A DNA stretch of 64,000 nt from Aldehydirespirator sp965219165. GTDB lineage: Bacteria > Actinomycetota > Acidimicrobiia > Acidimicrobiales > Aldehydirespiratoraceae. Position numbers and translations under genes: made by a program. Below the pieces are notes generated by a model. That model ran no database searches. It saw only the letters and a program-made list of their open reading frames with translations, and had not been told where the DNA came from. The stretch spans positions 1,178,001-1,242,000 of the forward strand of contig CBDCMW010000002.1 in NCBI GenBank assembly GCA_965219165.1, written 5' to 3'. Positions 1 to 7,947 of this stretch are shown one piece after another; the stretch's first letter is position 1, and each line of letters begins with the position of its first letter.

Positions 1-1
1 G

Positions 2-1105
2 GCGCCCGAGGTGCTGTCGGATCTCGTGATACCCGACAGCGTCGTGCTGGTGCTGGACCGCTCCGGGTCGATGGGCCAGTCCGCAGGGCCCGCCGACCGG
101 CCCATGGAGAGGATGAGCCTGGTCCATGAGGCCGTCGAACTGCTGCTAGCGGGCCTGCCGGGCAGCACCCGCGTCGGCGTCGTCGCCTACAACGACAGGG
201 CCGCGACGATCCTCGATCCGACCAGAGTGTCGGGCAACGCCGACCGGATCATGGACGAGATCCGCGCCCGGGTCTTCCCGTCGGGCTCCACCAACGCCGA
301 GGCGGGACTGGTGCGGGGCTACGATATGGCCCTGCGCGAGGCCGACGACGGCGCCGTGCTGGTGCTGCTGCTGTCGGACGGGGTCGCCAACGTGGGCGCC
401 ACCCGTACCGACGACATCCTCGAGGAGATCGGCGAGCGGGGCGACATCAGGCTGTCCACTATCGGCGTGGGCCTGGGGCCGTTCAACGATGCGCTCATGG
501 AGCAGCTGGCCAACAAGGCCGACGGCACGTACCACTACATCGACACGCCCGCCGAGGCCAGGCGCATCTTCGTGGAGAACCTCACCAGCCTGCTGGCGTC
601 GGTGGCCCGCGACGCCAAGATCCAGGTGGAGTTCGACCGGGACAAGGTGCTCTCCTACCGGTTGCTCGGGTTCGAGAACCGGGCCATCGCCGACGAGGAC
701 TTCCGCGACGACACCCGCGACGCCGGCGAGGTCGGTGCGGGCCAGAGCTCGACCGCCCTCTACGAAGTGACGCTTGACCGTGGCTGGGACCGCAGCCGCG
801 GCCCGATCGCCACCGCCACGCTGCGCTATCGCAGGCCGGCCAGCGAGCGCATCACCGAGACTTGGGCGAGCCTGCATCCCGACGACGTGGAGCGCTCGTT
901 CACCGACGCCAGCGCCCACTTCCGCCTGGCCATGGTGGCGGCCGAGTTCGCCGAGGTGCTGCGGGCCAGCCCCTTCGTGGAGGACCGCAGCATGGAGGAG
1001 CTGAGCTATCAGGCCGACCGGGTGGCCGACGACCTGCGCCGCGACGACGACGCCGACGAGCTGGCCCGCCTGATCGACATCGCTCGACGCATCCGCCGCC
1101 GCTAG
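2..1105 (+). CDS. VWA-domain protein, YfbK-like (5' end outside window)
   Basis: A von Willebrand factor A domain opens almost at once: LDRSGSMG carries the DxSxS metal-site signature near residue 16, counted from the GTG at position 11. A Thr and an Asp (LLLSDGVAN) follow as expected for a MIDAS site. The C-terminal 150 residues resemble the DUF3520-type tail of YfbK-like proteins. The frame is open to the first base and there is no ribosome site before the GTG at 11, so the N-terminal part, often a signal or lipoprotein segment in this family, is probably missing. It is likely a surface or periplasmic protein of unknown role. The next gene converges on it. Confidence 0.8.
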   Translation, partial: APEVLSDLVIPDSVVLVLDRSGSMGQSAGPADRPMERMSLVHEAVELLLAGLPGSTRVGVVAYNDRAATILDPTRVSGNADRIMDEIRARVFPSGSTNAEAGLVRGYDMALREADDGAVLVLLLSDGVANVGATRTDDILEEIGERGDIRLSTIGVGLGPFNDALMEQLANKADGTYHYIDTPAEARRIFVENLTSLLASVARDAKIQVEFDRDKVLSYRLLGFENRAIADEDFRDDTRDAGEVGAGQSSTALYEVTLDRGWDRSRGPIATATLRYRRPASERITETWASLHPDDVERSFTDASAHFRLAMVAAEFAEVLRASPFVEDRSMEELSYQADRVADDLRRDDDADELARLIDIARRIRRR

Positions 1106-1253
1106 CGGCGACCAGGGCTCCTCCAATCGCCTGCGACTCACCCCTGGAGGGGCCCAGCAAAGGGGCTCGGTGGCCCGACCCGGAGAGGGCTGGGCCGCCG
1201 AGCCTCGTCTTCGCGCCGGCGCGACCCGGGTCGGCTCGTGATGGCCCGACGGC

Positions 1254-2489
1254 TCAGGCGAAGCTGAACAGGGGCGGGAAGGCGACCACCACCGCCGCGG
1301 CCCACAGCGCGTAGACGGGCGCGTAGGCGGTCTGCCAGTGCTCCACCGACGCGAAGGGGAGCCGGCCCACCCAGAACCCGAAGTACAGCCGGGCCGACCA
1401 GGCCAGGTTCACCATTAGCACCAGGTTCTCGCCGAGGGCGGCGACCCGGTTGGGGGTGAGGCCGAAGTCAAACAGCCGTCCCACGATGGCGCCCAGCATC
1501 AGCACGTTGGCTAGCAGGGCCGCGGTGACGAGGGCGAGCTGCGCGCAATCAAGAATCCCCGGCGGCCTCCGCGGGTCGCGGACCGCTGTCGAGTAGATGA
1601 CCAGCCCCAGGACCAGTGCCAGCAGCAGGTCGAAGAAGATCAGCATGTCGCGGTCCATGTCGGCGGCCCGGTTCGTTACCGCCGCCGCGACGAGGAATCC
1701 CAGCAGTGCCAGGGCCAGAAGCGGCGACAGGATACTGGTCAGCACGGGCGCAATGCGCTCGAGCACGCCCCCACGGGTTTCCGCGAGCCAGGCCGCCACC
1801 ACGGCCGCGCCGGCCGCACCGCACGGCAGCAGCCACTCGAAGAAGATCGTCGAGACGTCGATGTCGAGGATGATGAACAGGAAGCCCGCGGTGCCCAAGA
1901 AGATCTGTCCGGCGACCGCGATGAGCCCGTAGTAGAGGACCCACTCGCCCGTGAACCGCACGTAGTCCATGCGCTTTGCGTGGTCGCGCCAATCGCCTCC
2001 CGCGTGGGCCACGCCCACGAGCAGCCAGGTCAGAATGGGCAGGTGCAGCGCCGCGAGCAACTCCGTGTCGGCGAGGTCCGTGCCCGAGGCGGCGTCGCCG
2101 GCCTCGAACGGGTAGAAGTTGGCGAACACCGCCGCCGCGGCGAAGGCGAGGGCGAGCAGGGTCAGGTCCCGGGTCTTGAGTCTGCGCTTCCAGGCGAAGT
2201 AGCCGGCCAGCACCGGGAACACCAGCAGCGTGATGTTGCGGAAGTAGAAGGCGCCTGGGTCGTCGATGTGCTCGATGCCGAGGGCCTCGGGGGCCCTGGC
2301 CGCGATGGCCGTCGCACACGCGAGGACGGCCATCACACGGAACTCTTTGCCGGCTTCGGCGCCGCCGACTGCCGGGGCCAGTCCCAGCCGCCGCCACAAC
2401 CCCCCGGACGGCTGCGGGGTGGCGTCCGCCTGCTGGTCCGGATCGGAATCGACGGTGCGGTCTAGGACCGCCAGCGCCTCGTCGAGCAT
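1254..2489 (-). CDS. Multi-pass membrane protein with permease-prefix-like N-terminus
   Basis: About ten hydrophobic segments follow a soluble N-terminal stretch of about 55 residues. The function is unknown. The ATG at 2489 is the first canonical start. Yet the reading frame remains open and protein-like for another 54 codons upstream, encoding ERLEALIDRWR and EAFLIAAKRVG. These resemble the small helical prefix domain (DUF1700/HAAS or permease-prefix type) that normally begins such proteins. The upstream part ends at a TAG at 2652-2654 with no ATG, GTG or TTG in frame. The true start is therefore either non-canonical or lost to a frameshift. Confidence 0.65.
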   Translation of the reverse strand: MLDEALAVLDRTVDSDPDQQADATPQPSGGLWRRLGLAPAVGGAEAGKEFRVMAVLACATAIAARAPEALGIEHIDDPGAFYFRNITLLVFPVLAGYFAWKRRLKTRDLTLLALAFAAAAVFANFYPFEAGDAASGTDLADTELLAALHLPILTWLLVGVAHAGGDWRDHAKRMDYVRFTGEWVLYYGLIAVAGQIFLGTAGFLFIILDIDVSTIFFEWLLPCGAAGAAVVAAWLAETRGGVLERIAPVLTSILSPLLALALLGFLVAAAVTNRAADMDRDMLIFFDLLLALVLGLVIYSTAVRDPRRPPGILDCAQLALVTAALLANVLMLGAIVGRLFDFGLTPNRVAALGENLVLMVNLAWSARLYFGFWVGRLPFASVEHWQTAYAPVYALWAAAVVVAFPPLFSFA

Positions 2490-2651
2490 CCCGACCCGTT
2501 TGGCCGCGATCAGGAACGCCTCGCCGGGTTCCAGGCCGGTGTCGGCGAGGTCGGCGAGGTGATCCCTCAGGCGGCTCTCAATCTCGTCGTCGCCGGTCTG
2601 GTCCCGCCAGCGGTCGATCAGGGCTTCGAGTCGCTCGTCGATGTGGGCAAG
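2490..2651 (-). other. In-frame N-terminal extension without a start codon
   Basis: These 54 codons continue the frame of the membrane protein at 1254-2489 upstream to a TAG at 2652-2654. The translation has the look of the helical HAAS or permease-prefix domain, with a typical EAFLIAAKRVG ending next to the ATG. Only CTG and ATT codons could serve as starts. I read it as real coding sequence with a rare start, or as evidence of a small indel near 2650. Confidence 0.45.
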
Positions 2652-2713
2652 CTATCCGCAGCGTTCGAGCGTCCGGGCGGGTCGACGCCCGTGCCGTCGT
2701 GTTGAATGGGGAC

Positions 2714-3154
2714 ATGGATGAGTTCATGCAGGCTGCTGTCGACGAGGCGCTGAAGGGCCGGGCCGAGGGCGGCATCCCGATCGGGGCCGTGCTGGTGCAC
2801 GACGGCGAGATCATCGGCCGGGGCCACAACCGGCGGGTGCAGATGGGCTCGGCCATCCGCCACGGCGAGACCGACGCGCTGGAGAACGCCGGCCGCCACC
2901 CGGCCCGCGTTTACCGCAACTCGGTGATGTACACCACCCTGTCGCCCTGCTCGATGTGCACGGGGGCCATCCTGCTGTACGGCATCCCGGCCGTGGTCGT
3001 GGGCGAGAACCGGACGTTCATGGGCGAGGAGGCCCTGCTGGCCGAGCGGGGCGTGAGGGTCACCGTGCTGGACGATGAGACCTGCGTGGCCATGATGCGA
3101 GACTTCATCGCGGCCGAGCCCGAACTCTGGAACGAGGACATCGGCGAAGACTGA
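2714..3154 (+). CDS. Cytosine/nucleoside deaminase family protein (yeast FCY1-like)
   Basis: This short zinc-dependent deaminase has both zinc-site motifs: HGETDALENA (His ligand and catalytic Glu) and SPCSMCTG (the PCxxC cysteines). Its length of about 146 residues and the ending WNEDIGED match the yeast-type cytosine deaminase branch of the CDA superfamily. Expected chemistry is deamination of cytosine or a related base in the cytosol. The ATG at 2714 is chosen because the upstream GTG and TTG codons would add only a short non-conserved stub. The gene stands alone, and a hairpin follows it. Confidence 0.85.
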   Translation: MDEFMQAAVDEALKGRAEGGIPIGAVLVHDGEIIGRGHNRRVQMGSAIRHGETDALENAGRHPARVYRNSVMYTTLSPCSMCTGAILLYGIPAVVVGENRTFMGEEALLAERGVRVTVLDDETCVAMMRDFIAAEPELWNEDIGED

Positions 3155-3179
3155 GGCATGGGGCGCGTGGGTCGGCGCG

Positions 3180-3215
3180 CTTCTTCAAGCCTTCTGGAGC
3201 GCACCCATGAAGAAG
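3180..3215 (+). terminator. Hairpin after the deaminase gene
   Basis: CTTCTTCA at 3180-3187 and TGAAGAAG at 3208-3215 form a perfect 8-bp inverted repeat with a 20-base loop. It sits between the deaminase stop and the next promoter. There is no U-tract, so it is a weak or Rho-assisted terminator at best. Confidence 0.35.
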
Positions 3216-3219
3216 TGAC

Positions 3220-3248
3220 TTGACGGGGTCTGGATTGCACCATATACT
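3220..3248 (+). promoter_or_regulatory. Sigma70-type promoter of the sugar-uptake operon
   Basis: TTGACG at 3220-3225 and TATACT at 3243-3248 are separated by exactly 17 bases. Transcription would start near 3255, about 43 bases before the ATG of the binding-protein gene. It is the best canonical promoter I saw in the window. Confidence 0.75.
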
Positions 3249-3250
3249 GA

Positions 3251-3285
3251 CGTACAAATGTTCAATTACAATGTACAAATGTACG
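3251..3285 (+). promoter_or_regulatory. Double operator-like repeat overlapping the transcription start
   Basis: GTACAAATGT occurs at 3252-3261 and again at 3273-3282, 21 bases apart, about two helical turns. The second copy extends to the palindrome GTAC-AAAT-GTAC; the first reads GTAC-AAAT-GTTC. Lying just downstream of the -10 box, the pair is well placed for a repressor. The SorC-family regulator at 14497-15411 is the obvious candidate, by inference only. Confidence 0.55.
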
Positions 3286-3297
3286 AAGGAGAATGAC

Positions 3298-5361
3298 ATG
3301 GGATCCTGGATGAGGCCGATGGTCCTAGCCGTAGTGCTCTGCCTGGTGGCGGTCGCCTGCACTGACAGTGACGACGATGGCACTGTCGAGAGTCCCGACA
3401 GCCCCGCGGAGACCGAAGTTGCCGACGATAGCGAGGATGGCACGGAGACGGAGCCGGACTCGAGCACCGATGTCCAAGAAGGCGAGGACCAGCCCGATAC
3501 CGATGCGCCTGAGGCGGGGTCGGCTATGTCTGTGGATGAGTTGTCGTTGGAGGGTTTCACGGTTGGTGTGGCTGTGGTCGGTACGCAGCATTTCTGGGAT
3601 CGTGAGGCCTTCGAGGGCGCCAAGGACGAGATCGAGCGGCTCGGCGGGCAGGTTGTGGCGGTCGACGGCGGCCGTGACAACACGGTGCATGCCGAGAATC
3701 ACGACACGTTCTTGACCCAGCAGGTGGACGCGGTGGTGACGATTCTGGGCGACGCGGCGGTGGAGCCGAAGCTGCAGGCGCTCAGCGAGGCTGGGATCGC
3801 GGTGTTCGGGGTGGACCACGCGTCTCCGCACATTGTGAACAACACGGGCTCTGACAACTTCTATGCGGGCTCGTCAGCGGGCCGCAACATGGCCGACGCG
3901 ATCGGCGGCGAGGGCACCGTGGTGGTGTTCAACGCGTTCAGCGAGGTGCTGTCGTTCTGCAATGACCGCTACCAGACGTGGAAGTACGTGCTGGGGAGCG
4001 CGTATCCGGGCGTGACGATCGCCGAGGAGCTGGCTGAGGAGTTCGCGAACGCGCCGGAGGACGCGCGCCAGCAGACTCTGGACTTGTTGGAGCGCTATCC
4101 CCAGGGCGAGCTGCATGCGATCCATGTGGCGTGCTGGGACCAGCCCGCCATCGGGGTGTTCGAGGCTCTCAAGGAGTCGGGCCGCACAGAGATCGTGGTC
4201 TCGGCCATCGACGCGGGTCCCGACACTCTGGCGCTGATGATGGAGCCCGACAGCCCCTTCGTGGTCAATGTGGCCCAGCAGCCCCGCCAGATCGCCACGA
4301 TCGCGGTGCAGAACGCGGCCCGCCACCTCGCCGGCGAGCAGGTGCTCCCCCAGAGCTACGTCGACGTGCTGCCGGTCAGCGGCCCCCAACAAGCCGCCGC
4401 CGTCTTCGAGCAGCTGAACTACGGCGATGCGCCTGAGGTTGCGCCTGAGGCGGGGTCGGCTATGTCTGTGGATGAGTTGTCGTTGGAGGGTTTCACGGTT
4501 GGTGTGGCTGTGGTCGGTACGCAGCATTTCTGGGATCGTGAGGCCTTCGAGGGCGCCAAGGACGAGATCGAGCGGCTCGGCGGGCAGGTTGTGGCGGTCG
4601 ACGGCGGCCGTGACAACACGGTGCATGCCGAGAATCACGACACGTTCTTGACCCAGCAGGTGGACGCGGTGGTGACGATTCTGGGCGACGCGGCGGTGGA
4701 GCCGAAGCTGCAGGCGCTCAGCGAGGCTGGGATCGCGGTGTTCGGGGTGGACCACGCGTCTCCGCACATTGTGAACAACACGGGCTCTGACAACTTCTAT
4801 GCGGGCTCGTCAGCGGGCCGCAACATGGCCGACGCGATCGGCGGCGAGGGCACCGTGGTGGTGTTCAACGCGTTCAGCGAGGTGCTGTCGTTCTGCAATG
4901 ACCGCTACCAGACGTGGAAGTACGTGCTGGGGAGCGCGTATCCGGGCGTGACGATCGCCGAGGAGCTGGCTGAGGAGTTCGCGAACGCGCCGGAGGACGC
5001 GCGCCAGCAGACTCTGGACTTGTTGGAGCGCTATCCCCAGGGCGAGCTGCATGCGATCCATGTGGCGTGCTGGGACCAGCCCGCCATCGGGGTGTTCGAG
5101 GCTCTCAAGGAGTCGGGCCGCACAGAGATCGTGGTCTCGGCCATCGACGCGGGTCCCGACACTCTGGCGCTGATGATGGAGCCCGACAGCCCCTTCGTGG
5201 TCAATGTGGCCCAGCAGCCCCGCCAGATCGCCACGATCGCGGTGCAGAACGCGGCCCGCCACCTCGCCGGCGAGCAGGTGCTCCCCCAGAGCTACGTCGA
5301 CGTGCTGCCGGTCAGCGGCCCCCAACAAGCCGCCGCCGTCTTCGAGCAACTCGGCTACTAG
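3298..5361 (+). CDS. Sugar ABC transporter lipoprotein with two identical tandem binding domains
   Basis: This is a periplasmic-binding-protein-like (Peripla_BP_4) lipoprotein for the ABC importer encoded next. The ATG at 3298 follows AAGGAG at good spacing and begins a signal peptide ending in a lipobox (LVAVAC). An acidic Asp/Glu/Ser-rich linker of about 45 residues precedes the first binding domain. The family has one domain of about 310 residues. Here the whole domain is present twice, and the two copies are identical at the DNA level over 908 bp (offset 936 bp, 312 codons). They are joined by a short Ala-Pro-Glu linker. The mature protein would display two equivalent ligand sites on one lipid anchor. 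Binding specificity is unknown; similarity is to ribose/rhizopine-type proteins. Confidence 0.9.
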   Translation: MGSWMRPMVLAVVLCLVAVACTDSDDDGTVESPDSPAETEVADDSEDGTETEPDSSTDVQEGEDQPDTDAPEAGSAMSVDELSLEGFTVGVAVVGTQHFWDREAFEGAKDEIERLGGQVVAVDGGRDNTVHAENHDTFLTQQVDAVVTILGDAAVEPKLQALSEAGIAVFGVDHASPHIVNNTGSDNFYAGSSAGRNMADAIGGEGTVVVFNAFSEVLSFCNDRYQTWKYVLGSAYPGVTIAEELAEEFANAPEDARQQTLDLLERYPQGELHAIHVACWDQPAIGVFEALKESGRTEIVVSAIDAGPDTLALMMEPDSPFVVNVAQQPRQIATIAVQNAARHLAGEQVLPQSYVDVLPVSGPQQAAAVFEQLNYGDAPEVAPEAGSAMSVDELSLEGFTVGVAVVGTQHFWDREAFEGAKDEIERLGGQVVAVDGGRDNTVHAENHDTFLTQQVDAVVTILGDAAVEPKLQALSEAGIAVFGVDHASPHIVNNTGSDNFYAGSSAGRNMADAIGGEGTVVVFNAFSEVLSFCNDRYQTWKYVLGSAYPGVTIAEELAEEFANAPEDARQQTLDLLERYPQGELHAIHVACWDQPAIGVFEALKESGRTEIVVSAIDAGPDTLALMMEPDSPFVVNVAQQPRQIATIAVQNAARHLAGEQVLPQSYVDVLPVSGPQQAAAVFEQLGY
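3505..5348 (+). repeat. Perfect 936-bp tandem duplication inside a gene
   Basis: Positions 3505-4412 are repeated without a visible mismatch at 4441-5348, including synonymous sites. The first difference is base 4413 (G) against 5349 (A). The junction carries an extra small duplication, GCGCCTGAGG at 4429 and 4441, which suggests slippage or unequal crossing-over. The phase is kept, so both copies are translated. Confidence 0.9.
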
Positions 5362-5377
5362 ACCAGTCCTCCGGTGA

Positions 5378-5410
5378 CCGGGAGGCGGCACTGTAAGCTG
5401 CCCCTCCCGG
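5378..5410 (+). other. Intercistronic stem-loop between binding protein and ATPase genes
   Basis: CCGGGAGG (5378-5385) pairs with CCTCCCGG (5403-5410), and GGCA (5387-5390) with TGCC (5399-5402). This gives a 12-bp stem with one bulged C and an 8-base loop. There is no T-tract. Its place between the binding-protein and ATPase genes suggests an mRNA-stabilising or partly terminating structure, which would keep the binding protein more abundant than the membrane parts. Confidence 0.55.
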
Positions 5411-5440
5411 TCGGGCCGGATGCATCGCAGGCGAGGATTC

Positions 5441-6955
5441 ATGGTCGCACAGCCAGGTCACGCCCTCGAGATGAGACACATCTCGAAGTCCTTTCCCGGG
5501 GTCCGAGCGCTCCACCGCTCGAGTCTCGCGGTGAGGCGAGGCGAAGTCCACGGTCTGGTCGGCGAGAACGGGGCCGGCAAGTCGACGATCATCAAGATTC
5601 TCGCCGGGGTCTACACGGCCGACGGCGGGTCGGTGACAATCGACGGCGAGCCGGTTGAGACGATCACCCCCCAGTCGGTGCACCGCCTCGGGGTGAGGTT
5701 CATCCACCAGGAGATCAGCCTGGTCCCTCACTTCAACGTCGCCGAGTCGGTTTTCATGGGCCAGGAGACCACGGGCGCGCTGGGCGTCGACAAGCGGTCG
5801 ATGCGGGCTCGGGCGGAATCGTTCCTGGCCGAGACCTTCGGCGCAGAGATGGACGGGCGGGCCCTGATCAGGGATCTGACCATGGCCGAGCGCATGCTCG
5901 TTCAGATCGCGCGAGCGCTGATCGACGGCCGGGCGAAGCTGGTCGTCTTCGACGAGCCGACTGCGGTTCTCGCCGCCAACGAGGTCGAGACGTTGTTCTC
6001 GGCGATCGGCGCGCTGAGGGCCGAGGGCATCGCGATGGTCTACGTCTCGCACTATCTCAATGAGATCCGCGAGATCTGCGACAGGGTCACGGTCTTCCGC
6101 AACGGCGCCGATGTCGGCGTCATGGAGCTCGACGAGACGGTGGACACGGTCGAGATCATCCGGCTCATGGTCGGCCGGGAGATCGAGGACTTCTATCCGG
6201 AGCGCCGCCGCGCTCGGGGCCCGGACCTGCTCGAGGTCGACGGGCTCGGCGACGGCCACCGGTTCAGCGACGTGTCACTGTCGGTCGGCGCGGGCGAGAT
6301 CGTCGGGCTCGCGGGCATAATCGGCTCGGGTCGAGCCGAGCTGGTCGACACCCTCTACGGGATCCGCAGGGCCCGGTCGGGCCGGATCCGGCTCGGCGGG
6401 GCGCCCGTGTCGGTGACTTCGCCCGCGAGGGCGGTCGAGGCCGGCCTGGTGCTGGTGCCCAGAGACCGCCGCAACGACGGGCTGGTGCTCGACATGAGCG
6501 TCGCCGACAACGTCAACATGGCCACGCTCGGAGAGGTCAGCACGCTGGGCTGGCTCAACCGGGAGGCGGCCGCGGCGCGCAGCGACGAGCAGGCGGAGCG
6601 TCTCGACGTCAGGCCCCGGGCGGCGAGCTCCGTCGTGAGGTTCTTGAGCGGAGGCAACCAGCAGAAGGTGGTCCTGGCCCGCTGGCTCGCGTCGGGGGCC
6701 CAGGTATTCGTCCTCGACGATCCCACCGTGGGCGTCGACGTGGGTGCCCGGTCCGAGATATACGGGCTCGTCGCGGAGCTCGCGGCTGCGGGTGCAGGGG
6801 TTCTGCTGTGCTCCAACGACCTGTCCGAGCTTCTCGGCATGTGCGACCGCATCCTGGTGATGGTCCGGGGCAGCATCGTCGCCGAACTGGCCGCGGCCGA
6901 TCTGGAGCTCGAGGAGCTGCTGGCCGTCACCACCGGCAGCGCGGCCGCGGCGTGA
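5441..6955 (+). CDS. Sugar ABC transporter ATP-binding protein (RbsA/MglA type)
   Basis: This double ATPase of about 504 residues energises import by the two following permeases. The first half has Walker A GENGAGKS (about residue 41) and Walker B LVVFDEPTA. The second has a normal signature, LSGGNQQK, and FVLDDPTVGVD. As usual in this family, the first half has a degenerate signature (LTMAERML) and the second lacks a good Walker A. I prefer the ATG at 5441, preceded by GCGAGGA; an in-frame ATG at 5420 is possible. The stop overlaps the start of the next gene by four bases (GTGA). Confidence 0.92.
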   Translation: MVAQPGHALEMRHISKSFPGVRALHRSSLAVRRGEVHGLVGENGAGKSTIIKILAGVYTADGGSVTIDGEPVETITPQSVHRLGVRFIHQEISLVPHFNVAESVFMGQETTGALGVDKRSMRARAESFLAETFGAEMDGRALIRDLTMAERMLVQIARALIDGRAKLVVFDEPTAVLAANEVETLFSAIGALRAEGIAMVYVSHYLNEIREICDRVTVFRNGADVGVMELDETVDTVEIIRLMVGREIEDFYPERRRARGPDLLEVDGLGDGHRFSDVSLSVGAGEIVGLAGIIGSGRAELVDTLYGIRRARSGRIRLGGAPVSVTSPARAVEAGLVLVPRDRRNDGLVLDMSVADNVNMATLGEVSTLGWLNREAAAARSDEQAERLDVRPRAASSVVRFLSGGNQQKVVLARWLASGAQVFVLDDPTVGVDVGARSEIYGLVAELAAAGAGVLLCSNDLSELLGMCDRILVMVRGSIVAELAAADLELEELLAVTTGSAAAA

Positions 6956-7947
6956 CCTCCACCGTCGTCCGCGCACAGCCTGTGGATGCCCGACGGGCTC
7001 TGCGGCTTCTCGTTGCCCGGTTTCCGCTGATCGTCTTCGCCCTTCTGCTTGTCTACCTGTCGGTCAGCAGCGAGTTCTTCCTGGAATGGCGCAATGTCTC
7101 CAGCATCCTGCGCCAGAGCGCGCCGGACGCGATCCTGGCGGCGGGTCTGGCGGTGGTGGTAACCGCGGGCGGCGACGACATCGTGTCCGGTGGAATCGAC
7201 ATCAGCCTCCCGGCGGCCGCGACCCTCGGTGTCGGGATCCTCTCGGACCAGCTCGTGGCCGGTCGGCCTGCCGTGGTGGCGATGCTGCTCGCGGCGGCGG
7301 CAATCGTGGCGGTCGGGGTGGCCAACGCCCTGCTCGTCGTGAAGGTGGGGCTGACGCCTCTGCTGGCGACGCTGGCCTCGTGGGTGGCGGTGGTCGGCAT
7401 CACCAAGTGGGCGACCAACAACCGCCGCATAACGGTCGACAATCCGTTCATCAACGAGGTGCGCGACGGCACGGTGGCTGCGATGCCGATTCCGGCGGTG
7501 TTCGCGCTGGGCGTGCTGATCGTCTTCAGCTTCTGGGTCCACCGCACCCGCTTCGGCCTGCAGCTCCAAGCATCGGGCGGGAGCCGGGCGGCGGCGCAGA
7601 TTTCGGGCCTGAACCCGGACTACTACCTGGCCAGGGCGTTCGTGATCGCCAGCCTCGCCGCGGTGGTCGCCGCAGTGGTGCTGACGGCCCGGGGCTCGGG
7701 ACTGTCGCCCGGCATCGAGGAGCGGCTGTTGCTGGACATGGTGCTGGCGACGTTCGTGGGCGCCGCGTTCTCGCCTCGCCGGGTGGTGACGGTGCCCGGA
7801 GCGATGCTCGGAGCCCTGCTGGTCAAGGCGCTGGGAAGCGGGTTCCAGCTCCTCAACGTCGACATCTTCAAGGTGGGGATGCTCAAGGGAATCCTGATCC
7901 TGATCGTGGTGGCCAGCGCCGCGCTGCACGTCGGGCGGCGGCGGTGA
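6952..7947 (+). CDS. Sugar ABC transporter permease 1 (RbsC type)
   Basis: This inner-membrane permease of 331 residues has about nine to ten hydrophobic segments and the RbsC-family block GGIDISLPAAATLG after the first helices. The GTG start at 6952 overlaps the ATPase stop as GTGA, which fixes the N-terminus. It should pair with the next permease to form the channel. The end overlaps the following start in the same GTGA manner. Confidence 0.9.
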   Translation: MTSTVVRAQPVDARRALRLLVARFPLIVFALLLVYLSVSSEFFLEWRNVSSILRQSAPDAILAAGLAVVVTAGGDDIVSGGIDISLPAAATLGVGILSDQLVAGRPAVVAMLLAAAAIVAVGVANALLVVKVGLTPLLATLASWVAVVGITKWATNNRRITVDNPFINEVRDGTVAAMPIPAVFALGVLIVFSFWVHRTRFGLQLQASGGSRAAAQISGLNPDYYLARAFVIASLAAVVAAVVLTARGSGLSPGIEERLLLDMVLATFVGAAFSPRRVVTVPGAMLGALLVKALGSGFQLLNVDIFKVGMLKGILILIVVASAALHVGRRR

